Shown here in pieces: positions 37,105 to 43,265 of a stretch of DNA of 43,265 nt. The notes beneath the pieces were generated by a model. It ran no database searches. It had not been told where the DNA came from and worked only from the letters and a program-made list of their open reading frames with translations. Location of the stretch: positions 1 through 43,265 of the IMG/VR virus record IMGVR_UViG_3300045996_001143. One strand, given 5' to 3'. Each line of letters begins with the position of its first letter. Positions within the stretch are counted from its first letter, which is position 1. The DNA is from a virus. A program made the translations under genes and the position numbers.

Positions 37105-37468
37105 TGGGGGTCTCCTTCGGTCGATTCGTACGTCGTAGGCGGGGGAGGGGGGTTTTTGCTCGAATACGGGTGATAGCTCCTGGATCGAGCCGTTCCAGCT
37201 CGGACTCTATGTCTTCATCCCAGGGGACATGCTCATCATTCCACCATGTCTGGACTTCTTCTTGCCATGTCCGGAAGTCACTTAGCTCGGCTCGGGTTCC
37301 TAGAGCAATATCCAGAGCTAGCCGGCCAGCACTAACGTCCGTAGCGGCTGTGGAGACCTTCTCCTGACTCTTGGCCATAGCTCGCTGGCCAGATCGAGCA
37401 TAAGCCCCCTGGATAATGACAACCCCGATAGCCACGGCAATCCCTGCCCAGGCCAGAGCACTCTCCAT
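37085..37468 (-). CDS. Single-pass membrane protein with acidic/basic tail
   Basis: A 127-aa protein. ATG37468 lies 2 nt after the upstream stop; extensions farther upstream in this frame run through another gene and are rejected. An N-terminal membrane span (ALAWAGIAVAIGVVIIQGAY) is followed by a helical, probably coiled region (SGQRAMAKSQEKVSTAATDVSAGRL is split by turns). The tail is acidic and then basic (RIRAKTPLPRLRRTNRPK). It overlaps the muramidase start by 20 nt. It may be a lysis accessory (spanin-like i-subunit), but this is inference. Confidence 0.7.
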   Translation of the reverse strand: MESALAWAGIAVAIGVVIIQGAYARSGQRAMAKSQEKVSTAATDVSAGRLALDIALGTRAELSDFRTWQEEVQTWWNDEHVPWDEDIESELERLDPGAITRIRAKTPLPRLRRTNRPKETPNESFSG

Positions 37469-37470
37469 GA

Positions 37471-38034
37471 TCAAGACCTCTGATCTTGTTGCCAACGTTC
37501 CAGGACTCGCTGAAGCTCTTCCCTTGTCAGTTTGGCTAGAAGCCGGGAGATCTGGTCTGGGTCCAACTCGTCCGGCCAGGTAGAGAGCACATAGAGAACC
37601 CCTATCCAAAGAGTGTAGAAAGCCGCTCCCGAGATCCGATTGGCCATGACTGCGTAATGGCCCATATCGGCGTTCAGGGCAATCGAGAACATGAAGGAAG
37701 CCCAGCGCTCGGCTGGGGGAGCACATAGAGCCATGAAGGCAATCCACTGGTAATCCTTCATCGAACCAAAGCCCCGAGAGAACGTAAGCCCTATGCCGGC
37801 CGCAGAAGCCCAGAGAGTGATCCGGGCCCAGATCGGAAGGTGAGTATGGATTAGATCGGGGACGTACTGGGGCTCCATGAAAGCCAACGTGCAGGCCACG
37901 CAGATATAGACAACAGAGAACAGCCAGATGATCACGGCGCGATGACCGTAGCGGCGTGTCAGGTGTCGCATCCCTGAGCGCTGCCAGCGCTGATCTTGCT
38001 TCTGAGTCACATAAGGCCCTAAGAACGCCGGCAC
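37471..38034 (-). CDS. Multi-span membrane protein
   Basis: Up to 187 aa from GTG38034, or 166 aa from ATG37971. Four to five hydrophobic stretches: AVIIWLFSVVYICVACTLAF, ARITLWASAAGIGLTF, WIAFMALCA, FMFSIALNA and AAFYTLWIGVLYVLS. The C-terminal tail is a charged helix (RLLAKLTREELQRVLERWQ). A large perfect inverted repeat overlaps the first start, so the internal ATG is a reasonable alternative. Its place at the head of the lysis operon resembles accessory membrane proteins of actinophages. No family recognised. Confidence 0.7.
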   Translation of the reverse strand: MPAFLGPYVTQKQDQRWQRSGMRHLTRRYGHRAVIIWLFSVVYICVACTLAFMEPQYVPDLIHTHLPIWARITLWASAAGIGLTFSRGFGSMKDYQWIAFMALCAPPAERWASFMFSIALNADMGHYAVMANRISGAAFYTLWIGVLYVLSTWPDELDPDQISRLLAKLTREELQRVLERWQQDQRS

Positions 38035-38060
38035 GGCTCGCCAACATCTTAGGGCCTTAT
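38011..38060. promoter_or_regulatory. Perfect 14-bp inverted repeat with 22-nt spacer
   Basis: ATAAGGCCCTAAGA (38011-38024) and TCTTAGGGCCTTAT (38047-38060). It lies between the coiled-coil gene and the lysis operon. It could terminate leftward transcription, or be an operator controlling the lysis genes. Confidence 0.65.
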
Positions 38061-38086
38061 GGGCACGGTCTCAGACGGCTCAGAGC

Positions 38087-38437
38087 TTAGACAGCGGCAC
38101 GCCGGCCAGATGGCTCGTTCTCTGCGATATGGTCGGCCAGCTCGTCCAGTTCCTCGGGCTCAGTATCGCTAGCTTCGGTCTCATCCATGCCGGAGTCCAA
38201 GGGGGTCTCGGTCTCTTCCCGTACAGGCATCGTGCTGACCCATGTGAGCTGTTCCCGAGCTACTTTGAGATCAGCGCTGTGATCCTCGCGCCGTGCTTCG
38301 ATCCGGTCCTTCTCCTTGGCGTAGTTCTCATTCAGACGCCGGAGCTGGTCCTGGTCCTTCTCGACCAGCTTGGACAGCCGGTCTACTTCCTTCTGAGCCG
38401 CATTGACTCGCTTCTGCTTGACTGACAGATCAGCCAT
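38087..38437 (-). CDS. Coiled-coil protein of unknown function
   Basis: A 116-aa protein. Residues 1-65 or so form a strong coiled coil (VNAAQKEVDRLSKLVEKDQ continuing with heptads). The second half is acidic and likely disordered (ETEASDTEPEELDEL). AAGGAGAAACGATC precedes ATG38437. It is flanked by hairpins on both sides, so it may be its own transcription unit. Possible roles include a structural or DNA-metabolism accessory; no evidence decides. Confidence 0.7.
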   Translation of the reverse strand: MADLSVKQKRVNAAQKEVDRLSKLVEKDQDQLRRLNENYAKEKDRIEARREDHSADLKVAREQLTWVSTMPVREETETPLDSGMDETEASDTEPEELDELADHIAENEPSGRRAAV

Positions 38438-38477
38438 GATCGTTTCTCCTTGTGATGGTTTTTGTGATTGATAGAGC

Positions 38478-38522
38478 GGCCCCGGCCGGCTCTTCAGGGG
38501 GGCTGTGGGGACGGCCGGGGCC
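38478..38522 (-). terminator. GC-rich terminator of leftward transcription
   Basis: A perfect 11-bp inverted repeat GGCCCCGGCCG (38478-38488) / CGGCCGGGGCC (38512-38522). It lies 24 nt after the stop of the gene at 38547 on the minus strand. Confidence 0.7.
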
Positions 38523-38546
38523 TGTCTGGGACTAGGGAGCTATGCC

Positions 38547-39008
38547 CTAGGTGTCGAGGTCAGAGAACGGGCTGGTCTCCCGAGCGTCCAGGTACTTCTG
38601 GCCCTCGGTACGAGCCACCTTCCTGACCGGATCGTCCTTGTCAATACTTTTCGAGTCCAGGACATAGGCATCATTAAAGCCCTTGGTCTGGGCCTTCTGC
38701 TTGCTCACGCGGCCGAGGACCAGACCGTGGCTCTTGACCTTTGGCCGGAGCTGATTGACCACGACGGAACCGGAGATCCGCATTCCCTCGATAGTGGTTG
38801 GCACGGTCTCGATACCGATCTCATCATCCGGCTCTCCGTCCAACACGATCACGTCAGCCGTGATTGCGTCATACTCCTTGCCTTCCTGGCCTCGGAGTGT
38901 GGACTTGAGCGTCTGGATCTCCTGGGGAGCTACCAGCACTGTCCGGTCAATGAGATCATCCAGCTTGGTGAAGCTGGACCGAGCATCGGTAAACGGGTCT
39001 GTACTCAT
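38547..39008 (-). CDS. Possible single-stranded DNA-binding protein
   Basis: A 153-aa beta-rich protein: TVLVAPQEIQTLKSTLRG, YDAITADVIVLDGEPDDE, RISGSVVVNQLRPKVKSHG, VLGRVSKQKAQTKGF, then an acidic end (FSDLDT). Strand spacing and the acidic tip fit OB-fold SSB-like proteins, and it sits near nuclease and helicase genes. The homology is not certain by eye, so function is tentative. AGGAAGAGAAG precedes the ATG. A short-tandem tract rich in ACAGA lies just upstream. Confidence 0.7.
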   Translation of the reverse strand: MSTDPFTDARSSFTKLDDLIDRTVLVAPQEIQTLKSTLRGQEGKEYDAITADVIVLDGEPDDEIGIETVPTTIEGMRISGSVVVNQLRPKVKSHGLVLGRVSKQKAQTKGFNDAYVLDSKSIDKDDPVRKVARTEGQKYLDARETSPFSDLDT

Positions 39009-39017
39009 CTTCTCTTC

Positions 39018-39046
39018 CTGTTCTGTTCGGTTCTGTTCTGTTTCGG
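39018..39046 (-). repeat. Short TTCTG-rich tandem tract in the leader of 38547-39008
   Basis: GTTCTGTTCG is followed by GTTCTGTTCTGTTTCGG. On the minus strand this gives repeated ACAGA units ending beside the ribosome site. It could be a slippage-prone leader or a binding site. Confidence 0.4.
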
Positions 39047-39149
39047 ACCCTTGAGCGGTAACCCTCCTTTCCTTAGCTCAAAGAGTCCAGATCGGCCGCA
39101 ATCCTCCGAGGGACCTCGCTAGCTGACGCAAAGCGGCCGAGCTAGACAA

Positions 39150-39173
39150 GAACATCCTATGTACTGGATGTTC
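39150..39173 (-). terminator. Hairpin terminator after the Cas4-like nuclease gene
   Basis: GAACATCC / GGATGTTC, a perfect 8-bp stem with an 8-nt loop, then TTGTCT on the minus strand. It starts 6 nt after the nuclease stop and ends the early leftward operon. The rest of the 39009-39179 gap holds no recognisable gene. Confidence 0.6.
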
Positions 39174-39179
39174 CTACGG

Positions 39180-40208
39180 TCAATTGGACAGCTCTTGATA
39201 TTTCCTCCGAGCTGTGGCCATCAGGACATCGTTCCACACTCCAGCTCCCTCAGCCTCCTGCCAGATGTCCTTCAGCTCCTGTCGGTGGGTGGCTTTACTG
39301 ATCCGGACCAAGAAAGCCGCATGATCCGAGGACACGTCAGGAGGAAGCTCGACAGAGGTCCGAGGCTTGGGGAGCTGACGGCCCTTTCGGTAAGCCCAGA
39401 TGGTCTTAGCAAGATCAGCACCATACTTCCCTTGCTGAAGGTCCACTTCATAGGAGAAGGCTTGGCCGGCCCCGGCTGGAAGATGAATCACAAGAGCGTA
39501 GTCCTTCTCGATCTCCGGCATAGGCTCATAGGTCTTCGAGTCCTTGTTATAGATCACTCGGGAGTCGGAGTAGACAAAGCACTGGACTTCGATCTCTCCC
39601 CAGCCATACTCCAAGGTTCGGCCAGTCTTCAGATCCATCATCCGTAACTTGCCATCAGGACAGCGCACGATCCCGTCAAAGGTGCCGGCTACTTGATAGC
39701 CCCGGTGGACTATGGTTCGCTCTACATACTCAGGAACGGGGGTCAGGCCCTCTCTAGCCAGAAGCTCCTGATAGACCTTCAGATCCTGATCCCAGGGCTC
39801 CAGGGGAGCAAATTTCCGACCCTTGTCCAGAGCCGCTCTCATTCGATGCAGAGCCGTACCGATCTCGGCCGGGTCCTTGGCTCCAGCTATGCGCTGGGCT
39901 TCATCGGCCAAGGGCTGAAGCTCAGCCTTCTTCTTGGCCGGGCTAAGATCCTCGGACAGGACAGCCGCGATCTGGGCTTGGAGCTTCCGAGACATGGCCA
40001 CTCCCTCAGCCACGATTCTCTTATCCCATTCACGGATCAGGAACGTATCCGAGGCGGCCTTATTGAACGTAGTCACCCGTTGCCATGTCCGAGTGGTTCC
40101 GGTCTTGGGATCAGGCAGCCGATAACGCTTTCCGTCCTTGGTTAACAGCTCATCATCAGGAGCTGGCTCGGCCAGGATCTCTTCAGCCTCGGAGAACGTG
40201 TCAGTCAT
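39180..40208 (-). CDS. PD-(D/E)XK exonuclease of the Cas4/RecB type
   Basis: A 342-aa nuclease. Motifs in order: GTALH with H121; GTFDG with D178; MDLKTG with D192 and K194; then QCFVY (Q209-x3-Y213), the QxxxY signature of RecB/AddB/Cas4 nucleases. No cysteine cluster for a Cas4-type Fe-S centre is evident; C183 and C210 are isolated. In phages such nucleases process DNA ends for recombination or repair, or degrade host DNA. It ends the operon that begins with zinc proteins and an SF2 helicase. The start overlaps the upstream gene (ATGA). Confidence 0.88.
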   Translation of the reverse strand: MTDTFSEAEEILAEPAPDDELLTKDGKRYRLPDPKTGTTRTWQRVTTFNKAASDTFLIREWDKRIVAEGVAMSRKLQAQIAAVLSEDLSPAKKKAELQPLADEAQRIAGAKDPAEIGTALHRMRAALDKGRKFAPLEPWDQDLKVYQELLAREGLTPVPEYVERTIVHRGYQVAGTFDGIVRCPDGKLRMMDLKTGRTLEYGWGEIEVQCFVYSDSRVIYNKDSKTYEPMPEIEKDYALVIHLPAGAGQAFSYEVDLQQGKYGADLAKTIWAYRKGRQLPKPRTSVELPPDVSSDHAAFLVRISKATHRQELKDIWQEAEGAGVWNDVLMATARRKYQELSN

Positions 40209-40480
40209 GTCCTGGCCTCTCTCTTAGGGTCGTCCTTGTATCTCCAGTCATCGCCATGAGCGATTACGTCAGGGTTAATAGCTCTAGGCTCTTCTCCGTC
40301 CAAGGTCACAATCAGTTCTTCCTTGACGTAAGTAACGACGGTCCTACGAATGTCCGTGACATGGCCCCATCGATTCCTATTTTGATCTGGATATGAGCCG
40401 TCATGTCCAGGAATTACGCAACGTTCACCAACCTTGAATCTATTTCCAAGGGGGAATGTCGGCTCTCTAGGCTCAGTCAT
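40205..40480 (-). CDS. Unknown 91-aa protein with SH3-like pattern
   Basis: ATG40480 follows GGGAGGAACTGATC; longer in-frame extensions overlap another gene. The sequence FKVGERCVIPGHDGSY, then WGHVTDIRRTVVTYVKEELIVTLDG, alternates short strands as in SH3/KOW-type barrels. It is coupled to the nuclease gene by ATGA. It may be an accessory to the nuclease-helicase pair; not proved. Confidence 0.65.
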   Translation of the reverse strand: MTEPREPTFPLGNRFKVGERCVIPGHDGSYPDQNRNRWGHVTDIRRTVVTYVKEELIVTLDGEEPRAINPDVIAHGDDWRYKDDPKREART

Positions 40481-40482
40481 GA

Positions 40483-40737
40483 TCAGTTCCTCCCTGGGGC
40501 TATGTGCTGAACGATGACATGATGAGCTACCTTCATGATGTCCGGAGCAAAGTTGAATAGGAAAGTAGCGACCCAGCAAAGCTGAGCCCCGTAGTCCAGC
40601 TCGGCCCATCGGGGGGCCTTGTCTTCCTTGATCAGGAGATCCCAGATCTGGCCTAAGATCTCGAAGTTCTCCGGGGTAGCGACGTTGGCCACTTCCTGAT
40701 CTGTCATGGGCTCTTCCTGATAGTCCTGATCGGTCAT
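40483..40737 (-). CDS. Unknown 84-aa helical protein
   Basis: ATG40737 overlaps the previous stop (ATGA), with AAGGAG 9 nt upstream. Upstream in-frame extension lies within the zinc-protein gene. Helical with a hydrophobic stretch, GAQLCWVATFLFNFAPDIMKVAHHVIV, that may be amphipathic or membrane-associated. No family recognised. Confidence 0.6.
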   Translation of the reverse strand: MTDQDYQEEPMTDQEVANVATPENFEILGQIWDLLIKEDKAPRWAELDYGAQLCWVATFLFNFAPDIMKVAHHVIVQHIAPGRN

Positions 40738-41048
40738 CGTGCTGGCTCCTTCACTGGCGGGGCTGAAGATCTCCAGTTCTTGGAAATCCGATACTCTCTG
40801 CAATCCTCCTTGTCGGCACAGGCCAAGCCATCTAGCTCGGTCTCTCCCTCGAATCTCTTGCACTGAATACACTTGTTTCGGAGACTATGGGAACATCCAC
40901 ATTCACAGCGCCAGATGTATCGAGTGGTCTTAGCCTCCTTGCTGTGAGAGGTCCGGGCTTTTCCCCGCTCGGACCTCTGTCCCATCTCTATGACAGCTAC
41001 ACAGTGCTCATGATCTCCAGTCATGCACCATCCACAACGGATCTTCAC
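40734..41048 (-). CDS. Cys/His-rich zinc-binding protein
   Basis: A 104-aa protein from GTG41048, overlapping the helicase stop (GTGA). CGWC near residue 5 with H13 and C16, CECGC at about 48-52, CIQC, then ACADKEDC: enough ligands for two zinc fingers. It could target the helicase or nuclease to DNA. The exact family is unknown. Confidence 0.7.
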   Translation of the reverse strand: MKIRCGWCMTGDHEHCVAVIEMGQRSERGKARTSHSKEAKTTRYIWRCECGCSHSLRNKCIQCKRFEGETELDGLACADKEDCREYRISKNWRSSAPPVKEPAR

Positions 41049-42697
41049 TTCTTCACCTTTGGGTCTAGCTGGCGACTTGCCAGAGCAATACTGATCATGT
41101 TCGATAGCTCGGCCTTGGTAGTGGCTGGAGTGAAGGTTAACCGGAGCTTCTGGGCCAGGTTCTTCTGGGCCTCGGACGGCTGAGCCTTGGCCTTACGCCA
41201 TGAAGCGCTCTTGGAGCTGATCGAGTGATCCTCAGCCTCGGCTTCCTGTTCGGCCCAGCTCATGGCGTACTCCATCGTCAGGCTCCTATGGGGCCAGGCC
41301 ACACTGGACCGGAATTCGTTAGGTATCCGGCCGACTGCATAGAGGCCGGGATTCTTCGGCTCTTCCCAGAGGAACCATGTAGCGGCCTTAGTTGGGATGA
41401 ACCACACTCCCTTATAGGTCCGGAGCCAGGCCGAGCTGGAACGGTCGAACATATCGACCTCTTGGGCTTCCATGGCAGCCTCGGCCGAGACCAGCACCTT
41501 ACGCTCTTCCTGCTTGGCCGATCCCTCCAGCAAGCTCAGCTCTTCTTCCAGGACTTCTTCCTCAGTGACCTGACCTGGAGCAAGATCGACTAGAGCGGCC
41601 AGCTTGTGACGGCCCGAGGCCCCTACCACGTCCAGGACCAGAGCGTTCTCCTTGCCAGGCCACGGACGGAGGACCCGGCCAACCATCTGAATATAGAGAC
41701 TGGCTGAAGTGGTCGGCCGAGCGATGACAGCACAGGAAGCCTGAGGCATGTCAAATCCCTCAGTCAGCACCATGCAATTAGAGAGAACCTGGATCTTGCC
41801 GTCTCGAAACTCCTTGTAGATCTCTTGACGCTCCGGGACAGGAGTATTGCCCTCGATCACGGCAGATTTCACTCCAGAGCGCTGAAGATCCCGAGCCCAG
41901 GTATAAGCGCTGGCCACGTTGGGAGTGAACAAGATTCCTTGTCGGTCTTTGGCGTGCTCTGTGTAAGCCTCCGCGATCAGTTCCCCCGCTCCTGACTCAA
42001 TCATGGCCGAGCCAAGATCATCAGCCTGATAATCGCCACGAGAGCGCTGGACCTTGTTCAGATCGAGATTCTGGATCTGGACTCGCTTACCCTTCACGTC
42101 CGAGAGATGGCCGGCCATGATTCCATGCAAGATGTCACGGGTATAAGCAACGGACTGCCAGACATCACCTAGACCGACTTCATCCCCTCGGGCCAAGGTG
42201 GCTGTGAAGCCGACTGTGGGAGTTGGATCGATCTCTCCATCAGTGTCCTCAAAGGTGAGGAAGGCCCCAAACTCTTCCAGAATCTCCTGATAGGTCCGTG
42301 CCACTGCATGGTGGCACTCATCCATGATGATCATGGATGGAAAGCCGATAGCTATCCAGAGCTGACTTCTCCGCTTTTCCCGAGCCAGGGTCTGGACTGA
42401 GGCAATGATCACGTCAGCATCGGTCTCGTTCCGCTCGGCCTTGACCACGCCGATACGCAACTCAGGAGCGATGGACCGGATCTTGTCCTCAGCCTGACGG
42501 ACCAGCTCATCACGATGGACCAGCACTAAGGCCGGAGCGTTACCGTCCAGCTCGTGACGATGCTTGATCAGGAAGGCAAAGATGACGGTCTTACCCATCC
42601 CAGTGGGGAGGACCACGGCTGTCCGGGCTATGCCCTTGGACCACTCGGCTTCTATGGCCTGGATGGCTTCTTGCTGGTACGGCCGGAGGTTAAGCAT
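41045..42697 (-). CDS. SF2 DEAD/DEAH-type DNA helicase
   Basis: A 550-aa helicase. ATG42697 lies 6 nt after GGAGG; an in-frame extension to 42784 overlaps another gene and is rejected. Motif I PTGMGKT (31-37), motif II DECH (126-129), motif III TATL (165-168), motif VI QMVGRVLRP (337-345). The N-terminal RPYQQEAI is the Q-motif-like start common to type III restriction/RecQ-like and phage UvsW-like helicases. The C-terminal 150 residues are of unclear fold. Probably acts in replication restart or recombination with the Cas4-like nuclease in the same operon. Confidence 0.9.
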   Translation of the reverse strand: MLNLRPYQQEAIQAIEAEWSKGIARTAVVLPTGMGKTVIFAFLIKHRHELDGNAPALVLVHRDELVRQAEDKIRSIAPELRIGVVKAERNETDADVIIASVQTLAREKRRSQLWIAIGFPSMIIMDECHHAVARTYQEILEEFGAFLTFEDTDGEIDPTPTVGFTATLARGDEVGLGDVWQSVAYTRDILHGIMAGHLSDVKGKRVQIQNLDLNKVQRSRGDYQADDLGSAMIESGAGELIAEAYTEHAKDRQGILFTPNVASAYTWARDLQRSGVKSAVIEGNTPVPERQEIYKEFRDGKIQVLSNCMVLTEGFDMPQASCAVIARPTTSASLYIQMVGRVLRPWPGKENALVLDVVGASGRHKLAALVDLAPGQVTEEEVLEEELSLLEGSAKQEERKVLVSAEAAMEAQEVDMFDRSSSAWLRTYKGVWFIPTKAATWFLWEEPKNPGLYAVGRIPNEFRSSVAWPHRSLTMEYAMSWAEQEAEAEDHSISSKSASWRKAKAQPSEAQKNLAQKLRLTFTPATTKAELSNMISIALASRQLDPKVKK

Positions 42698-42872
42698 TAG
42701 CGGCCTCCACATCCTTACGCTCTTCCCAGGACAGTGACTGACCATCGCAACGTTCTTTGCCGGTCTCGGCATGGTGCCAGGCATACTCTCGGCTAGTACG
42801 CCGAATTTCCTCCTGACAATGGCTACAAGTGGCGTACTCAGTACCTGGCTTGGGCTGGGCGTAATCGGTCAT
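42690..42872 (-). CDS. 60-aa zinc-binding protein, first gene of early leftward operon
   Basis: AAGGAGCCCC precedes ATG42872. CSHC at 17-20, then H33-H34 and C42 give a plausible zinc site. The end overlaps the helicase start by 8 nt. It heads the operon next to the divergent promoter region. Possibly a DNA-binding regulator; unproved. Confidence 0.65.
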   Translation of the reverse strand: MTDYAQPKPGTEYATCSHCQEEIRRTSREYAWHHAETGKERCDGQSLSWEERKDVEAANA

Positions 42873-42968
42873 GAACGGGGCTCCTTTGGCGGGGGAACGG
42901 CTGTGGCCTTCAGTGTTTCATGTGCGGTCAGGTTGTGTCAAGCTGTGTCATGGCGTATCGTTCGGGCC
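42873..42968. promoter_or_regulatory. Divergent promoter region
   Basis: It separates leftward early genes from rightward genes. On the minus strand a perfect TTGACA occurs at 42941-42936, with only a weak -10 (AAACAC or GAAACA) 16-17 nt on. TGTGTCA occurs twice 10 bp apart (42934, 42944), a possible operator that would overlap the -35. Nothing else is clear in this gap. Confidence 0.35.
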
Positions 42969-43253
42969 ATGGACTACCTACCTTTCCCCGGCTTCTCGGC
43001 CACCAAGTGTTGTTGCTATCACTGGCCGGTCCTGGGACATCCTGGAGGCGCTCACACGATGTTTCGGGTACATCCAGACTGTCCGATCCACGGAGTCAAT
43101 AGCACACTTCCAGGCTGGGATGTTTGGACCCAGCCGGGCCAGTCCGAGGAAGCCGCTCGGATCAGATCAGAGACCCCCTTGGAGACCATGGCAAGGGTCA
43201 CGTCCCGAGCGGGGGCCATTCTCTTATTCCGGAAAGATGATCATGGAAGCTGA
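42969..43253 (+). CDS. Junction-spanning 94-aa Cys/His-containing protein
   Basis: From ATG42969 to a TGA at 43251-43253, equivalent to 168-170 at the left end. It starts MDYLPFPGFSATKCCCYHW. C14-C16, H18, and a later HPDCPIHG could bind zinc. The second half is helical (QSEEAARIRSETPLETMARV). The only base difference from the left-end copy is silent, which supports real coding. No clear ribosome site is seen; an in-frame GTG at 42945 is an alternative start. Its 3' end overlaps the HTH gene. Function unknown. Confidence 0.6.
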   Translation: MDYLPFPGFSATKCCCYHWPVLGHPGGAHTMFRVHPDCPIHGVNSTLPGWDVWTQPGQSEEAARIRSETPLETMARVTSRAGAILLFRKDDHGS

Positions 43254-43265
43254 GACCCCCTGGCT
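43084..43265. repeat. Right copy of 182-bp terminal direct repeat
   Basis: Repeats 1-182 with one mismatch (G43211 for T128). See the left copy. Confidence 0.9.
43237..43265 (+). CDS. 5' fragment of the HTH gene (second copy, partial)
   Basis: This is the start of the excisionase-like HTH gene at 154-339, cut by the end of the window. It is present only because the end repeats the beginning. Confidence 0.7.

Noticed and set aside
37469-38047. A 320-aa leftward frame ending at 37085
   Set aside because: Its upstream two thirds overlap the clear multi-span membrane gene in another frame and are rich in Arg/Ser/Leu noise; the real gene starts at 37468.
1-43265. tRNA or other structured RNA genes
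   Set aside because: No cloverleaf-like set of stems with a GTTCRA-type arm was seen; intergenic gaps are too short for most candidates.
1-43265. Integrase and attachment site for a classical temperate phage
   Set aside because: No tyrosine-recombinase R..HxxR..Y pattern or serine-recombinase domain was found in any plausible gene.

Overview
The window is a complete or nearly complete genome of a long-tailed (siphovirus-type) double-stranded DNA phage. The first 182 bases are repeated at the right end (43084-43265) with one silent mismatch. This implies a circular or circularly permuted map of about 43,083 bp, and one gene (42969-43253) runs across the artificial junction. GC content is in the high fifties by eye. 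The host is most likely an actinobacterium: the ReqiPepy6 Gp37-like tail protein, the bifunctional prim-pol/helicase, the recombination endonuclease VII, the Gp10-like connector, the actinophage-type holin and strong GC-rich hairpin terminators without U-tracts all fit actinophages. The genus cannot be fixed from sequence alone. No integrase, CI-type repressor, tRNA gene or CRISPR array was found.

Layout, rightward strand: (1) a small excisionase-like HTH gene and a terminator (1-394). (2) A replication block: family A DNA polymerase, a 39-aa membrane peptide and a prim-pol/helicase, all translationally coupled (433-4699), followed by a repeat-rich, AT-rich non-coding stretch that is a candidate origin (4700-4862) and a terminator. 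(3) An accessory block (4933-11077): endonuclease VII, a second HTH protein, several small membrane or unknown proteins, and a 745-aa membrane-anchored FtsK/TraB-like ATPase with a C-terminal GIY-YIG nuclease domain. That fusion is the most unusual gene here. (4) Packaging and head genes (11110-19610): small and large terminase, portal, MuF-like protein, scaffold, major capsid and connectors. (5) Tail genes (19623-32723): tail tube, frameshifted assembly chaperones, tape measure with a C-terminal M15-like peptidase region, distal tail protein, Gp37-like protein, two fibres sharing an N-terminal adaptor, and a large fibre in which a ConA-like lectin domain interrupts a 20-aa repeat array. (6) Two tiny membrane or secreted peptides between terminators (32799-33091).

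Layout, leftward strand: a lysis and accessory operon (38034-33163) encodes two membrane proteins, a GH24-type muramidase with a binding domain, an M15-type endopeptidase, a holin, a 60-aa peptide, a twin-arginine-signal jelly-roll protein and three small unknown proteins. Upstream lie a coiled-coil protein, a possible ssDNA-binding protein, and an early operon (42872-39180) of zinc-binding proteins, an SF2 helicase and a Cas4/RecB-like nuclease. The leftward and rightward transcription units converge on a strong bidirectional hairpin at 33101-33141 and diverge around 42873-42968.

Together the genes give the phage its own replisome core (polymerase, primase, two helicases), recombination and resolution nucleases, a complete siphovirus virion and a two-enzyme lysis system. 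The FtsK-GIY-YIG protein and its small membrane neighbours have no obvious place in a standard phage cycle. They resemble the single-ATPase DNA-transfer systems of actinobacterial plasmids and integrative elements.
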